Source: Gammaproteobacteria bacterium (GTDB lineage: Bacteria; Pseudomonadota; Gammaproteobacteria; Ga0077536). From it: a stretch of 64,000 bases of DNA. Location: NCBI GenBank assembly GCA_016209015.1, contig JACQWY010000012.1, forward strand, positions 16,462-80,461. Reading direction: 5' to 3'. Within the stretch, counting starts at the first letter, position 1, and every line of letters starts with the position of its first letter. Positions 1 to 7,523 of this stretch are shown in pieces. A model generated the notes under the pieces. It was not told where the DNA came from. It saw only the letters and a list, made by a program, of their open reading frames with translations, and did no database searches. The position numbers and the translations under genes were made by a program.

Positions 1-344
1 CCGGCGATCGTCTTCACCGTGCCGCCGGCGTCCGTGAGCGCCGTGCCCTGCGCGAGCGGCGTGCCGTCGACGCGGTAGACCGCATACCCGAGGAGACGCC
101 CGTGGCCTTCGAGGCGCTGGCGCCGCAGCACCTCCGCGACGGGATCCGGCGCTTGCAGGGCGTCGCGGACCGGGAAGGCGACCTGGAAGGCGAGCGCGCG
201 GGCGCGGCGGGCGAGATCCTGCAGATCGAATTGCCGCTCGCGTTCCGACTGCTGCCAGGCGAGCAGCGCGATGGTGAGGCCGATGACGGTCGCGACCACC
301 GTGCTGAGCCGTAGCGGCGTCGACCCGCGGCGCAGACGGATCAC
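1..344 (-). CDS. Membrane-anchored N-terminus of a truncated protein, possibly an OtsA (trehalose-6-phosphate synthase) fusion
   Basis: The gene runs off the left edge; only the first 114 codons are present. It opens with GTG at 344-342, which overlaps the TGA of the upstream glycosidase gene as GTGA, so it is the third gene of the otsB-GH15 operon. The visible part has a short basic N-terminus (MIRLRRGS), one membrane segment at about residues 12-30 (LSTVVATVIGLTIALLAW), then an Arg/Leu-rich stretch that looks extracytoplasmic (about residues 35-114). No catalytic domain is visible. In related gene clusters the gene after GH15 and otsB encodes a trehalose-6-phosphate synthase with a membrane/sensor-like extension at its N-terminus, which would fit. 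That assignment is inference from context; a sensor protein is the alternative. Confidence 0.5.
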   Translation of the reverse strand, partial: MIRLRRGSTPLRLSTVVATVIGLTIALLAWQQSERERQFDLQDLARRARALAFQVAFPVRDALQAPDPVAEVLRRQRLEGHGRLLGYAVYRVDGTPLAQGTALTDAGGTVKTIA

Positions 345-2131
345 GCCGCCTGCTCCCAGCTCCGGCTCAGACGCAGTGCCGAATTGATGAGCCCGACCAT
401 GCTGTAAGTCTGCGGGAAGTTGCCCCAGTGCTCGCGCGTCACCGGGTCGATGTCCTCGGCGAGCAGTCCGAGCGGCGTGCGGCACGCGAGCAGCGTTTCG
501 AACAGCGCGCGCGCCTGCTCGTGGCGGCCGAGCGCGGCGAGCGCGTCGACGTACCAGAACGTGCAGACGAGGAACGCGGTCTCAGGCACGCCGAAATCGT
601 CGCGCTGGGTGTAGCGGAAGATGAAGTCGCCCTTCTTCAGATGCCGCTCGACGGCCGCGACGGTGCCCGCGAAGCGCGGATCGTCGGCGGCGAGGAAGCC
701 GAGATCGTGCAGCAGCAGCAGGCTCGCATCGAGCTCCGTGCCGCCGAAGCTCGCGACGAAGCTGTCCTCCGCGTCGTTCCAGGCGCGCTGGCTGATCACG
801 CGGTGCATGGCGTCGGCATGCGCGCGCCAGTAGGTCACGCGCTCGTCCAGACGCAGTTGCTGCGCGATCTTCGCGAGGCGATCGCAGGCCACCCAGCAGA
901 TGACGCTCGAGAACGTGTGCACGCGCGCCTCGGTGCGCAGCTCCCAGATCCCGGCATCGGGCTGATCGAAGATGCGCCGCGCGATCTCGCCGAGCGCCTC
1001 GAGCCGCGCGAGGAGCGCGGTGTTGCCCGGGCGGTTCAGCCGCAGGTCGAAGTAAATGTGCGTCGCGGCGAGCACGACCGCGCCGTAGACGTCGTTCTGC
1101 AACTGGCGGAACGCGTCGTTGCCGATCCTGACGGGACCCATGCCGCGATATCCGTCGAGACCCGGGACGATGCTCTCCTCGAGATCGGCCTTGCCGCTGA
1201 TGCGGTACACCGGGCGCAGGCGGCCGTCCAGGGCGTTCGCGGCGATGTTCACGATGTAGTGCAGATAGCGCTCCATCGTGCCGGTCACGTTCAGCCGGTT
1301 CAGGGCGCGCACCACGAACCAACTGTCGCGCAGCCAGCAGTAGCGGTAATCCCAGTTGCGCCCGCTGTGCGCGGCCTCGGGCAGCGAGGTCGTCATCGCC
1401 GCGACGATCGCGCCCGTGTCCTCGAAGGCCGAGAGCTTCAAGGTGATCGCGGCCCGGATCACCGCTTCCTGCCATTCGAAGGGAATGCCGAGATAGCGCA
1501 CCCACTCGTGCCAGTAGTTCAGCGTGTCGTCGAACCAGCGCTGGCCGAGCTCGCCGATGCCGGCCGGCATCGATTCGTCCGGGCCGAGGATGAGGGTCAG
1601 CGGTCGATCGAGGATGAACGGCAGCTCTTCCAGCACCGCCGTGACCGAGGCGTCCGTCGTCAGGCGCAGCACGAGCTGCGGCGCGACGTAGCGCACGTGA
1701 TTGCTGCCGACGGTGCGCGCCGGCGTGGCCGCGCCGTGGTCGTGGAGCGGCAGGAGGCGCACCGTCACCATCGGGCTGCCGGCGACCGGCCGCAGGCGGC
1801 GCACGAGCATCATCGGATGGTACATGCGCCCGAGGTGCCGGAAGCGCGGCGCGTAATCCGTCACCTCGACCGCGCCGCCGTGATCGTCGTGGAGCACGGT
1901 GACGAGGATCGCGGTGTTCGGCAGGTAGTACTGCTCGCTCCGCGCGAAATCGTGCAGCTCGATCGCGTAGCTGCCGGTGCGATCGTCGTGGTTCGATTTC
2001 AGCAGGCTGCAGAACACGGGGTCGCTGTCGAAGCGCGGCATGCACGACCAGACGATGCGCGCGTCCGCGTCGACGAGCGCGGAGACGGTGCTGTTGCCGA
2101 TCAGGGCGAGATTGAAATGTTCGGCGCTCAT
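341..2131 (-). CDS. Glycoside hydrolase family 15 protein (glucoamylase/trehalase-like)
   Basis: 596 aa, cytoplasmic, no signal peptide. The start MSAEHFNLALIG is chosen because its ATG overlaps the stop of otsB as ATGA and matches the usual GH15 N-terminus. An N-terminal beta-sandwich (about 1-230) is followed by the (alpha/alpha)6 barrel. Visible GH15 signatures are NWDYRYCWLRDSW (about residue 255), the segment with DGYRGMGPVRIGNDA, and near the C-terminus a conserved acidic patch LLAEDID followed by GNFPQTYSMVGL. GH15 enzymes of this bacterial type hydrolyse alpha-glucosides and in some cases trehalose. Here it sits between otsB and a possible otsA, so it probably acts in trehalose or glycogen turnover. 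The exact substrate cannot be read from the sequence. Confidence 0.9.
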   Translation of the reverse strand: MSAEHFNLALIGNSTVSALVDADARIVWSCMPRFDSDPVFCSLLKSNHDDRTGSYAIELHDFARSEQYYLPNTAILVTVLHDDHGGAVEVTDYAPRFRHLGRMYHPMMLVRRLRPVAGSPMVTVRLLPLHDHGAATPARTVGSNHVRYVAPQLVLRLTTDASVTAVLEELPFILDRPLTLILGPDESMPAGIGELGQRWFDDTLNYWHEWVRYLGIPFEWQEAVIRAAITLKLSAFEDTGAIVAAMTTSLPEAAHSGRNWDYRYCWLRDSWFVVRALNRLNVTGTMERYLHYIVNIAANALDGRLRPVYRISGKADLEESIVPGLDGYRGMGPVRIGNDAFRQLQNDVYGAVVLAATHIYFDLRLNRPGNTALLARLEALGEIARRIFDQPDAGIWELRTEARVHTFSSVICWVACDRLAKIAQQLRLDERVTYWRAHADAMHRVISQRAWNDAEDSFVASFGGTELDASLLLLHDLGFLAADDPRFAGTVAAVERHLKKGDFIFRYTQRDDFGVPETAFLVCTFWYVDALAALGRHEQARALFETLLACRTPLGLLAEDIDPVTREHWGNFPQTYSMVGLINSALRLSRSWEQAA

Positions 2132-2994
2132 GGACCCGGCTCTCCGCCGGCGTGCGCGCGGCGTCCGGCGCCGCCGCAGGCCGCGATCCATTGTTCGAGG
2201 AACTTGCGCACCTCCTGCGGCGGCCGCAGCCAGGCTTCCGCGGCGGTGCGCCGGCAGGCGTCGGAGACGAGCACGCCGAGGCCGCGGCCGTAGATCGCAC
2301 CGAGCGCGTCCTCGTCCGTCAGATCGTCGCCGAGGTAGGCGGAGATCGCGCCGCGGCCCGCTTCCGCGAGCAGCGTCTCCACCGCGGTCGCCTTCGAGCA
2401 GCCGCGCACGACGACCTCGATGCCGCCGTCGAACTGCCGCAGATCGAGGCCTTCGCGGCCGGGCAGAGCGTCCCAGCGGGCGAGGATGTGCGCGCGCAGG
2501 CGCTCGATGCGCGCGACCGGCAGCCCGCGCCAGTGGATCGCGAGACTCGCGGGCTTGCGCTCGACGCGCCCGCCGGCCTGACGCAGATCCGTCTCCCAGG
2601 CATCGGCCTTGAGCAGCGCGTGCATCGCTGGCGGCGGGATTTCCTCGAACTCGTAGCGTCCGTCCGGGCGCAGTCGCTCGCGGCCGTGCGAGCCCCAGAT
2701 CTCGGGCAGTCGTCCGAGGCCGAGCAGCGGGATCAGATCGCGCACCCAGCGCCCGCTGATGATCACGACCCGCGTCGTGCCGCTCGCCATGATCTCGGCG
2801 AGCAGCTCGCAGACACCCGGGTAGGGCCGGGCGCGATGCGGTTCCATGCGGAACGGCGCGAGCGTCCCGTCGTAGTCGAGCATCAGCAGACGCGTCGTCG
2901 CGCCCGACAGCGCCCCGAAGAACGCGTCGAGCTGCGGGGCGCGGAGGACGGCGGAGCGGCGCCCGTCTGCATCCGCCGCATCGGGCTCACGCAT
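2128..2994 (-). CDS. otsB: Trehalose-6-phosphate phosphatase
   Basis: 288 aa, close to the usual length. HAD-superfamily motifs are all present: motif I MLDYDGTLAPF, motif II VVIISGR, and motif III YLGDDLTDEDAL. The enzyme removes phosphate from trehalose 6-phosphate, the last step of the OtsA/OtsB route. The chosen start, MREPDAAD at 2994, has only a weak ribosome binding site; longer in-frame starts exist upstream but give low-complexity Arg/Pro/Gly extensions. A 16-codon reading frame with a better ribosome binding site ends across this start codon (see the entry at 2987-3037), so translation may be coupled. The gene overlaps GH15 by 4 bp (ATGA). Confidence 0.92.
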   Translation of the reverse strand: MREPDAADADGRRSAVLRAPQLDAFFGALSGATTRLLMLDYDGTLAPFRMEPHRARPYPGVCELLAEIMASGTTRVVIISGRWVRDLIPLLGLGRLPEIWGSHGRERLRPDGRYEFEEIPPPAMHALLKADAWETDLRQAGGRVERKPASLAIHWRGLPVARIERLRAHILARWDALPGREGLDLRQFDGGIEVVVRGCSKATAVETLLAEAGRGAISAYLGDDLTDEDALGAIYGRGLGVLVSDACRRTAAEAWLRPPQEVRKFLEQWIAACGGAGRRAHAGGEPGP

Positions 2995-3037
2995 CCGCGG
3001 CGGGGCGCCGGGCCCCGCGCTCGTGGAAGTCGGACAT
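2987..3037 (-). CDS. Possible 16-aa leader peptide ahead of otsB
   Basis: A short frame (MSDFHERGARRPAADA) starts at ATG 3037-3035 behind CGGAG spaced about 8 bp. Its TGA lies inside ATGCGTGA, so it terminates 5 bases past the otsB start. This is the arrangement expected for translational coupling. There is no evidence that the peptide is made; a chance short frame or a frameshifted otsB N-terminus are alternatives. Confidence 0.3.
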   Translation of the reverse strand: MSDFHERGARRPAADA

Positions 3038-3410
3038 GCATCGATCTCCGTTGCCGCGCATCCCGTGCGCGCTACGCCCGCCGGCGGCGGGCACGATCCG
3101 GCCCCGGGCATCGCCCGAGGCCGGCCCTGCATCATAGCCCCGCGGCGGCGGCCCCTGTGTAGGCCAGCGGGACGAATCGGGGCGCGATGAGGCATCGCCC
3201 GCAAAACGGACACGCGCCCGGTCGGCAGGACCCGACAATCCCCGACGGGACCCGGCTGAGGTCGGCGCCCTTCACACTCCTTCATAGTTCGACATACCGG
3301 CGTGACACGCGCCGCCTAGAGTGGCGCTCCGTCCGGAAGCCCCGGACGCCGAACTTCACGCGGGGCAGGCATCTAATGCTCCTGCCCTGCATAGCGGAAC
3401 AGGAGTGACC
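3038..3410. promoter_or_regulatory. Divergent intergenic region between otsB and the response regulator
   Basis: 373 bp separating two divergent operons, so it must hold a promoter for each. The right end carries AGGAG at 3401-3405, six bases before the response-regulator ATG. No strong -35/-10 pair or clear operator stands out. The stretches near 3280-3330 and 3365-3400 are less GC-rich than their surroundings. Confidence 0.5.
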
Positions 3411-4133
3411 ATGCCGACGCGACCCCGTGCGCTCTTGATCGACGACGATGCGCGCCTCGGTGCGCTCGCGAGCGAATATCTCGCCCGGAACGATATCGAC
3501 GTGACGGTCGTCGGCGATCCGCTCGACGGCCTGCTCGCGCTGCGGCGCGGCGACTTCGACGTCGTGCTGCTCGACATCATGATGCCGGGGGTGGACGGGC
3601 TCGAGATCTGCCGTCGCATCCGCGCCACGCCCGAGCTCGCGCGCCTGCCGGTCATGATGCTGACGGCGAAAGGCGAGGACATCGACAAGATCGTCGGCCT
3701 CGAGCTCGGTGCTGACGATTACGTCGCGAAGCCGTTCAATCCCCGTGAGCTGCTCGCCCGCATCCGCGCCCTCCTGCGCCGCACCGCCGGCCGCACCGCG
3801 CCGCCGAGTCGCGACGTGCTCAGGCACGGCGAGCTCGTGATCGATCTCGAGGCCCGCGAGGTCGAGCTCGCGGGACGCCGGCTCGTCTTCACGCACTTCG
3901 AGTTCGAGCTGCTCGCGGTGCTCGCGCGCTCCGCCGGCCACGTGCTGTCGCGCGATCGCCTGCTCGACGCGCTGAAGGGCGGCAACTGCGACGTGTTCGA
4001 TCGGACGATCGACGTCCACATCGCCCGGCTGCGCGCGAAGATCGAGACGAATCCGCGCGAGCCGCGCTACATCAAGACGGTGCGCGGTGTCGGCTACGTC
4101 TTCATGCGCCAGGAGCAGCGGCGCTACCAGTGA
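3411..4133 (+). CDS. OmpR/CpxR-family response regulator
   Basis: 240 aa. Receiver domain residues 1-120 with acidic pocket DDD (11-13), phospho-acceptor Asp55 in VVLLDIMMPG, and the conserved Lys in DDYVAKPFNP. A winged-helix Trans_reg_C domain follows (about 145-238) with FTHFEFELLAVLAR and a C-terminal RTIDVHIARLRAKIE...YIKTVRGVGYVF segment. The start is fixed by AGGAG six bases upstream of ATG. It overlaps the sensor kinase by 4 bp (GTGA) and precedes an RND efflux operon, so it most likely controls that pump in response to envelope stress or a toxic compound. The specific signal is unknown. Confidence 0.95.
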   Translation: MPTRPRALLIDDDARLGALASEYLARNDIDVTVVGDPLDGLLALRRGDFDVVLLDIMMPGVDGLEICRRIRATPELARLPVMMLTAKGEDIDKIVGLELGADDYVAKPFNPRELLARIRALLRRTAGRTAPPSRDVLRHGELVIDLEAREVELAGRRLVFTHFEFELLAVLARSAGHVLSRDRLLDALKGGNCDVFDRTIDVHIARLRAKIETNPREPRYIKTVRGVGYVFMRQEQRRYQ

Positions 4134-5548
4134 GCACGACGCGGCGACCCATGCCCCTCCACACCCAGATCTATCTCTACTTCATCGGCCTCGTGGTCGT
4201 GGTCTCGGTGACCTCCGGTGCGCTGTTCAGCTTCAGCGCGCGGAGCACGTTCCAGACCGAGGTCTCCGAGCGTCTGTGGCCGCATCTCGCCTCGCTGGTC
4301 GGCGAGGATTTCGACGAGCACGACGCACTCGTGCGGCGCGTCCGCCAGCTCCACGACGATCTCGACGTCGATCTCACGGTGCGCGATCTGCACGGCGGCG
4401 TGCTCGCGGTCGCGGGTGGCGAGCTGCCGCCGATCACGCCCGCGGAAGTCGCGGCGGTGGGTGCGGGGGAGATCATCCGGCTCTCGCGTCCGGTGCTGCT
4501 CGTGAAGCTCCTGATCCGCGATCCCCGCAACGGCGAGCGGCTCGGCATCCTGGAAGTGTCCGCGCACCAGCGCTCGCGCTTCTTCGGTCTGCCCCAGCCC
4601 GTGCTCACCTGGACGGTGGCGTGGTTCGTCGTCGCGCTCGCGACGCGTCCGCTCGCGCGCAACATCGCTGCGCCGCTCGAGCACCTCACCGAGGCCGCGC
4701 GTCGCCTCGGGGCCGGCGATTTGCAGTGCCGCGTCGTGGTGGCGGCGCCCCGGCCCGCGCGCTGGTGGCGTCCCGCCGCGGGGCCGGCGCTCGAGCTGCG
4801 CGCGCTCGCGCAGGCTTTCGATCAGATGGCGGAACGTCTCGGTGCGCTGCTCCGCGGTCAGCGCCAGTTGCTCGCGAACGTCTCGCACGAGCTGCGCTCG
4901 CCGCTCGCCCGCATCCGCGTCGCACTCGAGCTGCTGCCGGGGCGCGCGCAGGCCGAAGACCGGCTTCGCGCCGTCGAGACGGATCTGCAGGAGCTCGACC
5001 GGCTCATCGACGACGTCCTGACCACGACCCGGCTCGATGCGGCGAACCTGCCCGCGGACCTCGATGCGATCGACGCGCGAGAGCTGCTCTCGCAGGTCGC
5101 CGCACATGCCGCGCACGACCCACTGGTCGCGCCGCAGCGCGTGAGCGTCGCGCGCGGCGATCGGGTCACGATCACCGCGGACCGCAGCCTGCTCAAGCGG
5201 GCGCTGTGGAATCTCGTCGAGAACGCCGCGAAATACGGTGCCTCGCCGATCGTGCTCGCAGCCGCCGACGAAGGCGCGGGCATCGCGCTCAGCGTCTCCG
5301 ATGCGGGCCCCGGCATCCCGCTGGCGGAGCGCGAGCGCGTGCTCATCCCGTTCTACCGCATCGACTCGGCGCTCCGCCCCGGCCCGGTGAGCGGGCAGCG
5401 CGCCGGCGCCGGCCTCGGACTGACGCTCGTCTCGCTCGTCGCCCGCGTCCACGGCGGCACGCTGACGATCGCGCCGGCCGAGATCGCGCACGGCTGCGAG
5501 GCGGGCTGCCGGGTCACGATCACGATACCGAAGGGTATCTGCGATTGA
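4130..5548 (+). CDS. Membrane sensor histidine kinase of the efflux operon
   Basis: 472 aa, GTG start overlapping the regulator stop. Two membrane segments (about 15-35 and 158-173) flank a periplasmic domain of about 120 residues. A HAMP-like stretch (PLEHLTEAARRLGAGDL) follows, then the H-box LLANVSHELRSPLAR with His253, N-box LWNLVENAAKYG, G1 box SVSDAGPGIP and G2 box GAGLGLTLV. This is the CpxA-like layout. It should autophosphorylate on His253 and pass phosphate to Asp55 of the upstream regulator. The gap to the adaptor gene is 35 bp, compatible with one transcript. Confidence 0.93.
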   Translation: MSTTRRPMPLHTQIYLYFIGLVVVVSVTSGALFSFSARSTFQTEVSERLWPHLASLVGEDFDEHDALVRRVRQLHDDLDVDLTVRDLHGGVLAVAGGELPPITPAEVAAVGAGEIIRLSRPVLLVKLLIRDPRNGERLGILEVSAHQRSRFFGLPQPVLTWTVAWFVVALATRPLARNIAAPLEHLTEAARRLGAGDLQCRVVVAAPRPARWWRPAAGPALELRALAQAFDQMAERLGALLRGQRQLLANVSHELRSPLARIRVALELLPGRAQAEDRLRAVETDLQELDRLIDDVLTTTRLDAANLPADLDAIDARELLSQVAAHAAHDPLVAPQRVSVARGDRVTITADRSLLKRALWNLVENAAKYGASPIVLAAADEGAGIALSVSDAGPGIPLAERERVLIPFYRIDSALRPGPVSGQRAGAGLGLTLVSLVARVHGGTLTIAPAEIAHGCEAGCRVTITIPKGICD

Positions 5549-5583
5549 ATTCAATCCACGCGCCGCACGATGAGGAGAATTCC

Positions 5584-6798
5584 ATGACCGGATCCGAACC
5601 GGCGCCGCCCAGGCGCCGCGCGAAACTGCTGCACTGGAAGACGCTGCTCGGACTCGCCACCGTCTCGGGCATCGCGGCCGCACGCATCCACGGCGAAGTC
5701 GGGGCGCCCCCGCCCGCGCCGCCGGCCGCGGCGCCGCAGTCCGTGCTCGTCGCGCCGGTCGAGCGCCGCGATCTCGTGAAGCGCTTCGACATCGCCGCGG
5801 AATTCGCGCCGTTCCACGAAGTCGCGCTGCACGCGAAGGTGACGGGCTACGTCCAGCAGCTCGCGGTCGACATAGGCGATCGCGTGAAAGCCGGCGAAGT
5901 GCTCGCGACGCTCGACGTGCCGGAGCTCGGCGAGGATCTGCGCAAGGCCCGTGCGGCGGCGGAGCGGAGCCGCCAGGAGGCCGCACGCGCCGAGGCCGCC
6001 TACGAGGACGCGCACCTCTCGTTCACGCGCATCGCGGCCGTGATGAAGCAGCACGAGAACCTGGTCGCCCAGCAGGATGTAGATGCCGCCCGGGCCCGCG
6101 ACGCGACGACCCATGCCGCCTACGTCGCCGCACAATCCGCGATCGCCGAAGCCGAGGCGAATGTCACGCGCATCCGCGATCTCCTCGCCTACTCACGCAT
6201 CACGGCGCCTTTCGACGGCGTCGTCACCGAACGCTACGCCGACCCGGGCGCGCTGCTCGGGGCGGGCACGAGCGCCGCGGCGGGCGCGCTCGTGCGCGTC
6301 TCGCAGATGGACCCGCTGCGCCTCGTGCTGCCCCTGCCGGAGGCCGTCGTGCCCCGCGTGCACGTGGGCGACACGGTCGAGGTGCACATCGAGGCGCTGA
6401 ACCGCATGCTCGCGGCGCACATCGCCCGCGTCAGCGATCGCATCGACACCGACACGCGCACGATGCACGTCGAAGTCGACGTCCCGAATGCCGATCTCTC
6501 GCTCACCCCCGGCATGTACGCGACGGTCTCGCTCACGCTCGACGCGCGGACGCGGGCGCTGTCGATTCCCGTCGAATCGGTGGGGAACCGCAAGCGCGGC
6601 GAGGGCGAGGTGCTCGTCGTCGGACCCGATCACAGGCTCGCCGAGCGCGAGGTGAAGCTCGGCCTCGAGACGCCGCGTCGCATCGAAGTTCTGGCCGGGC
6701 TCGGCGAGCACGACTACGTCGTCACCGGTAACCGCAGCGCGCATGCGCCGGGGGAGACCGTCGCGCCGCAGCTCGCCGACGGCGGGGCGACGCCGTGA
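5584..6798 (+). CDS. RND efflux periplasmic adaptor (membrane fusion protein)
   Basis: 404 aa. The start is ATG 5584 behind GAGGAG at 5571-5576. An N-terminal hydrophobic anchor (LLGLATVSGIAAA, about residues 21-33) is followed by a Pro/Ala linker. A lipoyl half-motif (VQQLAVDIGDRVKAGEVLATLDVPEL), a coiled-coil hairpin rich in Ala/Glu/Arg (about 120-185), the second lipoyl half (YSRITAPFDGVVTERYADPG) and beta-barrel/membrane-proximal domains follow. The adaptor links the inner-membrane pump to the TolC-like channel encoded downstream. It overlaps the next gene by 4 bp (GTGA). Confidence 0.93.
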   Translation: MTGSEPAPPRRRAKLLHWKTLLGLATVSGIAAARIHGEVGAPPPAPPAAAPQSVLVAPVERRDLVKRFDIAAEFAPFHEVALHAKVTGYVQQLAVDIGDRVKAGEVLATLDVPELGEDLRKARAAAERSRQEAARAEAAYEDAHLSFTRIAAVMKQHENLVAQQDVDAARARDATTHAAYVAAQSAIAEAEANVTRIRDLLAYSRITAPFDGVVTERYADPGALLGAGTSAAAGALVRVSQMDPLRLVLPLPEAVVPRVHVGDTVEVHIEALNRMLAAHIARVSDRIDTDTRTMHVEVDVPNADLSLTPGMYATVSLTLDARTRALSIPVESVGNRKRGEGEVLVVGPDHRLAEREVKLGLETPRRIEVLAGLGEHDYVVTGNRSAHAPGETVAPQLADGGATP

Positions 6799-7505
6799 CC
6801 GGGACCCCGCTTCCGCCTGCGACGCTCGCCGCGCTCGCCGCGCTCGACACCTGCACGGTGGCGAACGCCGTGGAGAGCACCGGCGTGCGCCTTCGCAACG
6901 AGGGCTTCATCGACGCGAGTGTCGTCTGCCAGTTCCCGGAGCTCGGGCCGCTCGTCGGCTACGCGCTGCCGTTGCGCATCCGCACCGCGGACCCGCCGGT
7001 GCGCGACGCGCTGAAGTCGCGAACCGAGGGGGTGCGCTGCGATTGGTGGGACGAAATGGTGGAGCTCCCGGCGCCGCGCGTGCTCGTCGTCGAGGACGTC
7101 GATCTGCAACCGGGCCTCGGTGCGTTCTTCGGCGAAGTGCACGCGAACGTCTTCAAGGCGCTCGGCTGCGTCGGGCTCGTGACGAACGGCGCGGTGCGCG
7201 ATCTCGAGGCCGTGCGCGAGCTTCGCTTCCATTGCTTCGCCGCGCATGCCGCGGTCTCGCACGCCTATGCGCACGTCGTCGAGGTCGGCATGCCCGTACG
7301 CATCGGGGGACTGCACGTCCGGGCCGGCGACCTGCTGCACGGCGACCGCCACGGCGTGTTGTCCGTCCCGCGCGACATCGCCGCGCGCCTTCCCGGCCTC
7401 GCGGCGGGCATGCGGCGCGAGGAGCTCGCGTTGATCGAATACTGCCAGTCGCCCGGGTTCTCCCTGTCCGGTCTGCGCGAGCTGCTGCGCGCGGATCGGG
7501 ATTGA
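6795..7505 (+). CDS. RraA-like / HMG-aldolase-fold protein inside the efflux operon
   Basis: 236 aa, GTG start overlapping the adaptor stop. It belongs to the RraA/4-hydroxy-4-methyl-2-oxoglutarate aldolase fold family. The signatures are GEVHANVFKALGCVGLVTNG followed by AVRD, with the substrate-binding Arg-Asp pair, and HGDRHGVLSVP near the C-terminus. Members act either as metal-dependent aldolases/decarboxylases on 2-oxo acids or as RNase E regulators; the RD pair fits the aldolase type better. The position between adaptor and pump genes is unusual. Its function there is unknown; it might process the exported compound or a precursor. The gap to the pump gene is 18 bp. Confidence 0.82.
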   Translation: MTGTPLPPATLAALAALDTCTVANAVESTGVRLRNEGFIDASVVCQFPELGPLVGYALPLRIRTADPPVRDALKSRTEGVRCDWWDEMVELPAPRVLVVEDVDLQPGLGAFFGEVHANVFKALGCVGLVTNGAVRDLEAVRELRFHCFAAHAAVSHAYAHVVEVGMPVRIGGLHVRAGDLLHGDRHGVLSVPRDIAARLPGLAAGMRREELALIEYCQSPGFSLSGLRELLRADRD

Positions 7506-7523
7506 CGGCCCGAGGGCTCATCC

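Noticed and set aside
428..2293. 621-codon plus-strand frame opposite GH15
   Set aside because: Shadow of the glycosidase; no domain and highly biased composition.
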